A stretch of 64,000 nt of DNA from an uncultured Saprospiraceae bacterium (GTDB taxonomy: Bacteria; Bacteroidota; Bacteroidia; Chitinophagales; Saprospiraceae): NCBI GenBank assembly GCA_905480605.1, contig CAJQRD010000072.1, positions 30,863 through 94,862 on the forward strand, read 5' to 3'. Below are positions 19,811 through 27,600 of this stretch, one piece after another. A program made the position numbers and the translations under genes. The number at the start of each line of letters is the position of its first letter. Positions within the stretch are counted from its first letter, which is position 1. The notes below the pieces were generated by a model, which was given only the letters and a program-made list of their open reading frames with translations, searched no databases and was not told the origin of the DNA.

Positions 19811-20014
19811 GATTAATATTACTTTATAAATGTAAATCTACTGATAAATAAATAACACGCATTTCGAATTCGAATATTATAAATGCGTTTCTAACCCAAT
19901 AAAACTAAAAGGCTATTCGAAAAAATATAAAAAGAGGTTTTGCATAGTTATAAATTATAATAAATACTTATTTTTAGTCATGCTATATATAAAAAATTAG
20001 TATCAATAATAACT

Positions 20015-23000
20015 ATGACGGCAAGTGACTATCTCTCTAAACATTTTTTCCTGCTCTGTATTCTTTTCACCGCCTTGTTGATATTATCATGTCAAGAAGA
20101 GTCCGTCAAGCCAGAAGGAGTAATTAAGAATGCTAAAAGCAATATTCAATTACAAAAACTTACTCCTCAAGAAACTGGAATAAATTTTTCAAACAGAATA
20201 AAAGAAAATTCAAAATTGCATGCCTTCATTTGGAATTTCATTTACCAAGGTGCGGGCGTTGCGATTGGGGATATCAACAATGACAATCTACCAGATATTT
20301 ATTTCTCTGGGAATATGGTGAGTGATAAGTTATATCTCAATAAAGGCAATTTTAAATTTGAAGACATCAGTTTATCTTCAGGTATTCAAGATAAATTATG
20401 GTCAACCGGAGTGACTATGGTCGACGTAAATTCGGATGGACTATTGGATATCTATGTTTGTAAGAATTTCTTTCTTCTTCAAAAAGGGGTGAGAACAAAT
20501 AAACTATTTATTAACAATGGAGACTTGACATTCACAGAACAAGCTAAAGATTACGGATTAGATGATGCAGGCTATTCTATACAAAGTCAATTTTTTGATG
20601 CGGACAATGATGGCGATCTTGACATGTATCTCGTCAATCAACCTATGGATCAATATGCAGCACAATATGCCAAACCAGAAACTGTAAAAAAGTTACCTTT
20701 TTCAGATAAATTTTTTATAAATGAGAATGGAAAATATAAAGACGTAACATATAAAAAAAATCTTTTAAACAAAAGCTACGGACTTAGTGCTATTGCTAGT
20801 GATTTTAATAAAAACGGAAACATTGATCTGTACTTGTGTAATGACTATGACAATGGTGACAAATTCTATATGAATAATGGAAATGCCACATTTAAAAATG
20901 AAATTTCTGAACGCATTGACCATAGTTCATATTACAGCATGGGCTCTGACGCTGCTGACATAAACAATGATGGCCTATTGGATTTCATAACATTGGACAT
21001 GGCATTTAATAGTCATTACAGATCCAAGACAAATATGAAATCCATGCAACCTGAAAAATTCTGGTCGCTTGTTGACGAAGGAAATTATTATCAATACCCA
21101 GTCAACAATTTACATGTCAACAATGGACAAGGTTATTTTTCAGAAATCGCACACTTTCTTAATATAAGTCATACCGATTGGAGTTGGTCTCCCTTGTTTG
21201 TAGATTTGGATTCGGACTCTAACAATGATCTACTCATTTCCAATGGATTGTTACGTGATCTAAGAAATAATGATTTTATAAATACCAATCTGCAAAATGG
21301 AAAATTCGAAGTCAATCAAAGCAATTATCAATCTGTACTAAATACAATTCCTTCTACACCGGTTGCTAATTTTTTATATCAAAACAATGGTCATCTTAAT
21401 TTTAAAAACGAAACAAATAGTTCTGGATTCTACGAAAAAACATTCTCGTCTGGAATGGCTTATGCTGACCTAGATGGTGATGGAGATATGGACATTGTAA
21501 TTAACAATACAAATGCCCAAGCATCAATATTTAAAAACCAAAGTCAACATAAAAACTACATCAATATAAAGCTGAAAGGCTCAGATAAAAACACATCTGC
21601 AATCGGAGCAACAATAGAGTTATTCAGTGGCGATTTACATCAAATTGCATCTACAAACAATGCAAGAGGCTACATGTCCTCTTCTGAAATGATAACGCAC
21701 TTTGGATTAAACAATCGAAATAGAGTTGATTCCATTGTTATAAATTGGAACAATCTCCAAAGTACATCAATAATTAATCCAGCTATCAACCAAAAAATAA
21801 TTGTTGATTTTAAAAAAGAAAGCAAAAGGAAGAGAAGGATAACAACAACAAAAACAAACAGCTCTGGTACTTTATCAATTCCTTACACACACCAAGAAAA
21901 TCAATTTGATGATTATAAAAAGCAAGTTTTACTCCCGCATAAACTATCTACAAACGGTCCATTTATCACGAAGGCTGATTTCAACAAAGATGGTTTAGTT
22001 GATCTATTCTTTGGAGGAGCAGCAAATCAATCTTCAGAGTTGTTCATCCAAAATAAAAAAGGTGAATTTACCCTTAGCTCTCAACCTGTTTTTAAAAACC
22101 ATCGAAAACATGAAGATCTCATGTCAGTAGCATTTGATCTAGAAAATGATGGAGACCTTGACATCTATGTGGTGAGTGGAGGAGGCGAGTTTGATGAAGA
22201 TTCCAAAAACAATATTGATAGAATTTACATTAATAATGGCAGTGGTCATTTCTCTAACTATAAAGGAAATTTATCTTTTACAAATTTTGATGGCCAATGT
22301 GTTGTCACGGGAGACTTTAACAATGATAGCTATGAAGATATCTTCATAGGAGGCAGATCAAAACCAGGTGAGTATCCAAATGCGTCACCTTCAAAAATAG
22401 TGATTAATAATGCTGGTATTTTATCTGATCAATCATCACAGTGGAATACCTCACTTAAATCATTGGGCATGGTAACTGATGCACAAGCAAGGGACTTTGA
22501 CCAAGATGGAGATTTAGACATCATTGTGGTTGGAGAATGGATGGCACCTACTATCTTGATCAATACTGATGGTAAATTCGAAATCAAACCACTGATATCA
22601 GACCAAAATTTAAATGGCTGGCATTGGTCTATTGACAGTGGTGACTTTGATTCTGATGGCGATCAAGATCTTGTCATTGGTAATCTTGGACTCAATAACA
22701 AATTCAAAGCTTCACCTAAAAAAACATTTCAAATTTTCGCAGGTGATCTTGACGACAATGGTGATCATGATGTGGTATTGGCAAAAATGTTTAGAGACAA
22801 ATTAATTCCTGTCAGAGGTAAAGAATGCTCTACACAAGAAATGCCTTTTGTAAGTGAAAAATTTAAAACATACGATGCATTTGCCAGAGCTACATTAATA
22901 GATATTTATACCCCAGAAAAACTTTCAACGGCTTTTAATAAAACCATTGAAAATTTCCAACATTTATATATTGAAAACCTTGGTGGTAATTCTTTTAAGG

Positions 23001-23338
23001 TGGATGCACTTCCGCATATGACACAAATTGGAACGATTAAAGATTTTATAGTTCAAGATTTTAATGGCGATGGTAACTTGGATTTTCTTTATGGGGGTAA
23101 TCATTATTCCACAGAAGTTGAAACCGTCAGATATGATGCCAACAAAGGTGGATTGTGCTTAGGCGATGGCAAAGGAAAATTCACTTCAGTGGCTTTAAAA
23201 AATTCTGATTTGTACCTGAGAGGTGACGTGAGAGATTTAGAAATCATCAATATAAAAAGACAGAATTACGTTATTGCCACTGTTAATAATGATAAGCTCA
23301 TAACGCAAAAAATACCTGACTCAATCCTTAGAAAATAG
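20015..23338 (+). CDS. FG-GAP/VCBS-repeat lipoprotein with ASPIC/UnbV domain (CRTAC1-like)
   Basis: The 1107-residue product begins with a lipoprotein signal (hydrophobic run then LLILSCQEES, lipidated Cys about residue 26). Repeated calcium-binding loops of the form DINNDNLPDIYF, DVNSDGLLDIYV, DADNDGDLDMYL and DLDGDGDMDIVI mark two beta-propeller sets (about 60-460 and 640-1090). Between them sits an ASPIC/UnbV segment (about 505-600: NYINIKLKGSDKNTSAIGATIELF, VINW). Such proteins are surface-exposed in Bacteroidota and often lie near SusC/SusD pairs, but none is present here. There is no T9SS sorting domain. Its last 18 bases overlap the convergent glycosyltransferase gene. Confidence 0.88.
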   Translation: MTASDYLSKHFFLLCILFTALLILSCQEESVKPEGVIKNAKSNIQLQKLTPQETGINFSNRIKENSKLHAFIWNFIYQGAGVAIGDINNDNLPDIYFSGNMVSDKLYLNKGNFKFEDISLSSGIQDKLWSTGVTMVDVNSDGLLDIYVCKNFFLLQKGVRTNKLFINNGDLTFTEQAKDYGLDDAGYSIQSQFFDADNDGDLDMYLVNQPMDQYAAQYAKPETVKKLPFSDKFFINENGKYKDVTYKKNLLNKSYGLSAIASDFNKNGNIDLYLCNDYDNGDKFYMNNGNATFKNEISERIDHSSYYSMGSDAADINNDGLLDFITLDMAFNSHYRSKTNMKSMQPEKFWSLVDEGNYYQYPVNNLHVNNGQGYFSEIAHFLNISHTDWSWSPLFVDLDSDSNNDLLISNGLLRDLRNNDFINTNLQNGKFEVNQSNYQSVLNTIPSTPVANFLYQNNGHLNFKNETNSSGFYEKTFSSGMAYADLDGDGDMDIVINNTNAQASIFKNQSQHKNYINIKLKGSDKNTSAIGATIELFSGDLHQIASTNNARGYMSSSEMITHFGLNNRNRVDSIVINWNNLQSTSIINPAINQKIIVDFKKESKRKRRITTTKTNSSGTLSIPYTHQENQFDDYKKQVLLPHKLSTNGPFITKADFNKDGLVDLFFGGAANQSSELFIQNKKGEFTLSSQPVFKNHRKHEDLMSVAFDLENDGDLDIYVVSGGGEFDEDSKNNIDRIYINNGSGHFSNYKGNLSFTNFDGQCVVTGDFNNDSYEDIFIGGRSKPGEYPNASPSKIVINNAGILSDQSSQWNTSLKSLGMVTDAQARDFDQDGDLDIIVVGEWMAPTILINTDGKFEIKPLISDQNLNGWHWSIDSGDFDSDGDQDLVIGNLGLNNKFKASPKKTFQIFAGDLDDNGDHDVVLAKMFRDKLIPVRGKECSTQEMPFVSEKFKTYDAFARATLIDIYTPEKLSTAFNKTIENFQHLYIENLGGNSFKVDALPHMTQIGTIKDFIVQDFNGDGNLDFLYGGNHYSTEVETVRYDANKGGLCLGDGKGKFTSVALKNSDLYLRGDVRDLEIINIKRQNYVIATVNNDKLITQKIPDSILRK

Positions 23339-25258
23339 ATTCTTAAATATCTGTTCTACCTCAGTCCAAACGTTATAATTCCTAGCGTAAAATATATTAT
23401 TCTGATGCGCATCCAAGGAATCGTTTTTCTTCCATTCATTAAAAGAAAAAATGCCACGTTTCAATAAAGGCAATTTACTAATTTTCGAATCTGTAACATC
23501 AAACCCAATCCACGTTTTATTATTTAAGAAAACTGAAAAAATGCTACTGAAAACCTTCCCTTTGTTTTGTATAAAAAAAATGGCAATTGGGAAAAGTAAA
23601 AACAAGAAAAAAGAAGCTCCAAGATCAACCAACCTTTTAATTCGACGATGTACCTTTTGATTGATCTTCAAATTAATATTTAATGTATACCACTCACCTA
23701 CTCTGTCCTTTGAGTTACTGCCTAAAATACTAGAATTGTCATCACTTGCAATTTTAAAAGAGATGTCTTGATTAAGTTGAGCAATGGTTGAAAATATTTT
23801 TTCTACCTGGATATCCTTAGTACAAAATATCAACTCATTCAAATCTCTTGATTCCACAATCTTATTTAGATTCTCTAAACTTCCCAATGAAGTTGTACTA
23901 AATTCCTTATTGAATATTCTGCCAAGCAACTGAGAATTCTCACCCAGTGAATTTATAACATCTGTAATTCTAGAATATGAATCTTCAGAACCAACTATTG
24001 CTATTCGCCTTTCACCTTCGACATTGAACTTCCATTTCCCATAAAGTAATTTGTGGTAACAGCACCTTGTGAAAAACAAAACGAAAGGAGTAAATAAAGT
24101 TAGACCTACAAGCACAATTCTTGAGTATCGCCATTCAAGGGGGTATATTGCATAGATCGACAAAACCACAAATACGCTGAAAATAAAATTGATCACCAAT
24201 TGATTAAATTTATATTTTTTATCGTAGTGACCAAACAAATAATAAATCGAAACAATTGCTGTAATGCTTAAAAGTGCGCTAAAAACGACTGGTGCATCAT
24301 CATAATAATTTGCATTATTATAATAAAAGTGTCCCCATAATAATTGCAGCAATTTTGAAGCGCCAAATAATATTGAAAGATCTAAAAGAGGCCTTAATAT
24401 TTTTTGAAGTATGCTTTTAGAAACTGCCGCCAATGCAGTAAAAATGATTCCAATATTTAAAATCAAACTCCACATCCATCCTTTTCCACTATGTCGCTTC
24501 GATGCATAAATTGACATTGCACCATAGAAGTTCTTCAAATATGGAATACTGTTTTTCTTTGTAGATTCTCCTTTAAAATGGATGATGCTTGTATGAGGAA
24601 GATAAACAATCTTCTTGCCCAACTGTCTTATTTGATAACTCATTTCAATATCCTCACCGTACATAAAGTAATCTTCATCAAAACCCTTGATTTGATCCAA
24701 TATATTTCTGGACAAGAACATAAATGCTCCAGTTAAAACATCAACTTCATGCACTTCATCATTTGACAAATGCCCCATGTAGTAAGAATTAAAAATGGAT
24801 GATTTATCAAACACTTTCGAGAAACCCAAAATTTTAGACAGTGATGCCATTGGAGTTGGAAAACCTCTTTTCGATTCTGGTAAAAACTGACCAGATCCGT
24901 CAAGCATTTTTACACCGATAGCACCGATATCATTATGAGATTTATAATAATCCAAGCAGACTTCTAATGTCGACTCTTCAATAATAGTATCTGGATTAAG
25001 TATCAAAACAAACTCACCGCTTGCTTTTTGAAAACCTTGGTTATTGGCTTTTGAGAACCCAACATTTTCAGCATTGTGAATAAGAATGACACTTTCAAAC
25101 TCATTGCGGATCATTGCTACCGAACCATCTTGAGAATTGTTATCCACAACAATAACTTCCAGTTCAGCAGATATCTTAGATTTATAGATAGATTGCAAGC
25201 ATTGCCTGATAAAGTACTTGACATTATAATTAACGATGACAATGCTTATCCTAGTCAT
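23321..25258 (-). CDS. Family 2 glycosyltransferase fused to a membrane region with degenerate sugar-transferase-like tail
   Basis: Residues 1-245 are a GT-A family 2 glycosyltransferase of the rhamnosyltransferase type (ISIVIVNYNVKYFIRQCLQS, VDNNSQDGS, ILNPDT as the metal motif, GEDIEMSYQI). Four hydrophobic helices follow (about 255-400). The rest resembles the back half of polyprenyl-phosphate sugar transferases: a Rossmann-like part (RRIAIVGSEDSYSRI), a charged helix then KRLVDLGASFFLFLLFPIAIFF, and a closing WIGFD...LPLLKRGIFSF. The catalytic PglC-type core is missing, so this tail is probably structural. A role in extracellular polysaccharide or glycolipid assembly is likely; donor and acceptor are unknown. 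recR lies 67 bases upstream on the same strand. Confidence 0.82.
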   Translation of the reverse strand: MTRISIVIVNYNVKYFIRQCLQSIYKSKISAELEVIVVDNNSQDGSVAMIRNEFESVILIHNAENVGFSKANNQGFQKASGEFVLILNPDTIIEESTLEVCLDYYKSHNDIGAIGVKMLDGSGQFLPESKRGFPTPMASLSKILGFSKVFDKSSIFNSYYMGHLSNDEVHEVDVLTGAFMFLSRNILDQIKGFDEDYFMYGEDIEMSYQIRQLGKKIVYLPHTSIIHFKGESTKKNSIPYLKNFYGAMSIYASKRHSGKGWMWSLILNIGIIFTALAAVSKSILQKILRPLLDLSILFGASKLLQLLWGHFYYNNANYYDDAPVVFSALLSITAIVSIYYLFGHYDKKYKFNQLVINFIFSVFVVLSIYAIYPLEWRYSRIVLVGLTLFTPFVLFFTRCCYHKLLYGKWKFNVEGERRIAIVGSEDSYSRITDVINSLGENSQLLGRIFNKEFSTTSLGSLENLNKIVESRDLNELIFCTKDIQVEKIFSTIAQLNQDISFKIASDDNSSILGSNSKDRVGEWYTLNINLKINQKVHRRIKRLVDLGASFFLFLLFPIAIFFIQNKGKVFSSIFSVFLNNKTWIGFDVTDSKISKLPLLKRGIFSFNEWKKNDSLDAHQNNIFYARNYNVWTEVEQIFKNLFSKD

Positions 25259-25325
25259 GAGTGGTTTTCCTTCTTGTATAGTCTATTGGCAAATCTAGCC
25301 AATTATGCTTTATCTCTTACAAACG

Positions 25326-25940
25326 CTATACCGACATTGAATTATTGTACTCAGTTCTGCTGTGAATAGAACGCCCGAGGGTCAATTCATCTGCGTATTC
25401 AAGTTCCCCACCAAATGAAACACCTCTGGCAATGGTTGAAATTGAAACTGCATTGTCTATTAATTTTGAAACGTAATAGATCGTTGTATCTCCTTCAATT
25501 GTCGGACTTATCGCCATGATAAGTTCATCAATTTCCTGATTTTTGAGTCGATCCACTAAGCTGTAAATATTCAAATCTTCTGGGCCAATACCTTCAAGTG
25601 GAGAAATAACACCACCCAAAATATGGTAAACACCACTAAACTGCATGGTATTTTCAATAGCCATCACATCTTTTACAGATTCAACAACGCATATGATCTT
25701 TTTATTTCTCGCAGGATCAAAGCAAATATTACAAATATTGGTATCTGAGTAATTATGGCATTTTTCACAAACTTTCAGTTCATTTTGCAGAGCTTCAATC
25801 GCATCAATTAACCTTTTTTTCTTCTCTCCTTTGTTATCGGCCAAATGCAAAACCAGTCTTAAAGCTGATTTTTTACCGATACTAGGTAGGGCACTCATTG
25901 CTTCTACTGCCTTTTCAAGCGTTTTTGATGAAAATTTCAT
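25326..25940 (-). CDS. recR: Recombination mediator protein RecR
   Basis: The 204-residue length is normal. Features in order are an N-terminal helix-hairpin-helix (LPSIGKKSALRLVLHL, 19-34), a four-Cys zinc finger (C58, C61, C70, C73), and a TOPRIM domain (ICVVESVKDVMAIENT, then HILGGVISPLEGIGPEDL, and AISPTIEGDTTIYYV). The C-terminal Walker B-like segment contains SIARGVSFGGELEYADELTLGRSI. RecR with RecO and RecF loads RecA at single-strand gaps. It appears to be the first gene of a two-gene run with the glycosyltransferase. Confidence 0.97.
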   Translation of the reverse strand: MKFSSKTLEKAVEAMSALPSIGKKSALRLVLHLADNKGEKKKRLIDAIEALQNELKVCEKCHNYSDTNICNICFDPARNKKIICVVESVKDVMAIENTMQFSGVYHILGGVISPLEGIGPEDLNIYSLVDRLKNQEIDELIMAISPTIEGDTTIYYVSKLIDNAVSISTIARGVSFGGELEYADELTLGRSIHSRTEYNNSMSV

Positions 25941-26100
25941 GAGCCAAAAATAGGAAATTGGTACTTAATACTTTGAATTAACTCCTATCTTATTATACTA
26001 ATTGTTAATATAATGCCATTTAAAGGGAAATATTGATAATAAATCTCATTTAAATACCCAACTTAGCAGTAAATAGACTGATAATTTTAACAAAGCGCAT

Positions 26101-26108
26101 TACATTTG
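26101..26108 (+). promoter_or_regulatory. Putative -7 promoter box of the acyltransferase gene
   Basis: TACATTTG fits the Bacteroidota -7 consensus TAnnTTTG exactly and lies 20 bases before the ATG at 26128, giving a short 5' leader. The -33 region shows no clear TTTG. Confidence 0.55.
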
Positions 26109-26127
26109 TGACTTACAAAAAATTGAT

Positions 26128-27411
26128 ATGGCTGAAGTAATTAGAATGCCGAGATTAAGTGATACGATGGAAGAAGGAAATATCGTAGGCTGGCAGAAAA
26201 AAGTAGGAGATAACGTTGCACCTGGAGATATCCTTGCAGAAGTTGAAACAGATAAAGCCACCATGGAACTTGAGAGTTTCAATGATGGTGTATTATTATA
26301 TATTGGAGTTGAACAAGGACCAGTTGCTGTGGAAGGAGTGATTGCAATAATCGGAAATGCCGGAGAGGATATTTCTGAACTATTGAAACAAGTAGCCAAT
26401 GAAAATGGTGGAGGTAGTTCTAACGGCTCACCAGAAGCTCCTGCTCAAGAAGTAAAAGCTGAACCTATCAAAGCTCCTAGTCCTGCACCAAGTCCGAAAG
26501 CTACCCCGGCACCAGTTGCAGCGCCGATATCAAGTGATGGCAGATTAAAAGCATCTCCTTTAGCTAAGAAGATGGCTGAAGATAGTGGTATTGATTTGGC
26601 ACGAATTAGCGGATCAGGAGAAAGTGGAAGAATTATAAAAAGAGACATTGATGATGCTATTAAAAATGGGGTTCCTTCTACAAGTAACGGATCTGCATCT
26701 CCAATAGCACTTCAATCAAATTTAAATGAAGATCTGTATGGCGACAAACCTCTTTCTCAAATGAGAAAAGTAATTGCCAAAAGGTTAGGCCAAAGTAAAT
26801 TTACTGCACCACATTTCTATTTGACTATAGAGATCAATATGGGCAATGCTATAGCTGCGAGAAAAGTTATAAATGAAGACGCTGAAGTAAGAATATCGTT
26901 TAATGATATGGTTGTTAAAGCCAGTGCAGCATCATTGAGAAAACATCCAGCTATAAATTCTTCTTGGTATGATGATAAAATCACTTATCATAGAGATATC
27001 AACATAGGTGTAGCCGTAGCTATAGACGAAGGACTAATGGTTCCAGTGGTGAGAAACTGTGATCTTAAATCTATGACTATGATCAAAAGTGAAATAAAAG
27101 TATTGGCTGGAAAAGCAAGAGATAGAAAACTTTCTCCTGATGAAATGTCAGGCAATACATTTACGATAAGTAATCTTGGAATGTTTGACATTGAAGAATT
27201 TACTGCAATTATCAATCCACCTGATGCTTGTATTTTAGCAGTTGGTTCAATCGTTGAAAAACCAATTGTTAAAGACAGTCAAATCGTTGTTGGAAATATG
27301 ATGAAAGTTACATTGTCTTGTGATCACAGAGTTGTAGACGGTGCTAAAGGAGCTGCTTTCTTACAAACCTTGAAAGCATTCTTAGAGAATCCAGTAAAAT
27401 TATTGGCTTAA
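26128..27411 (+). CDS. Pyruvate dehydrogenase complex E2, dihydrolipoamide acetyltransferase
   Basis: The 427-residue product has one lipoyl domain (lipoylated K43 in ETDKATMELES), a flexible Ala-Pro-rich linker (about 90-135), a peripheral-subunit-binding domain (about 138-172, ASPLAKKMAEDSGIDLARISGSGESGRI) and a 2-oxoacid dehydrogenase catalytic domain ending with DHRVVDG (catalytic H400). The start MAEVIRMPRLSDTMEEG is typical of the pyruvate-type E2 (PdhC/AceF). It transfers acetyl groups to CoA as the core of the pyruvate dehydrogenase complex. The E1 genes are not adjacent. From memory, pdh genes lie near porU/porV in several Flavobacteriia, which would agree with the T9SS genes a few kb away. 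A branched-chain E2 is less likely. Confidence 0.9.
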   Translation: MAEVIRMPRLSDTMEEGNIVGWQKKVGDNVAPGDILAEVETDKATMELESFNDGVLLYIGVEQGPVAVEGVIAIIGNAGEDISELLKQVANENGGGSSNGSPEAPAQEVKAEPIKAPSPAPSPKATPAPVAAPISSDGRLKASPLAKKMAEDSGIDLARISGSGESGRIIKRDIDDAIKNGVPSTSNGSASPIALQSNLNEDLYGDKPLSQMRKVIAKRLGQSKFTAPHFYLTIEINMGNAIAARKVINEDAEVRISFNDMVVKASAASLRKHPAINSSWYDDKITYHRDINIGVAVAIDEGLMVPVVRNCDLKSMTMIKSEIKVLAGKARDRKLSPDEMSGNTFTISNLGMFDIEEFTAIINPPDACILAVGSIVEKPIVKDSQIVVGNMMKVTLSCDHRVVDGAKGAAFLQTLKAFLENPVKLLA

Positions 27412-27442
27412 ATTCTAAGAAGCAAAATTGTAATAAAATAAA

Positions 27443-27482
27443 ACGAGTAGTGGGCAATGTCGGCTACTCGTATTTTTTTTTA
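27443..27482 (+). terminator. Rho-independent terminator of the E2 gene
   Basis: An 8-bp stem (ACGAGTAG with CTACTCGT) and a 13-base loop are followed directly by A and a run of nine or more Ts. It begins 32 bases after the stop codon of the E2 gene. Confidence 0.9.
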
Positions 27483-27600
27483 AATGTTCATCTCAAAAAA
27501 AAGCATTCCCTCCTATATCTCTCTTATAAAAAAAGAGGAAGAATATTACATCTCCCTCTTTCAATTATTATTCTACCTTTTCGGAGTTTCCTTTTTTATT

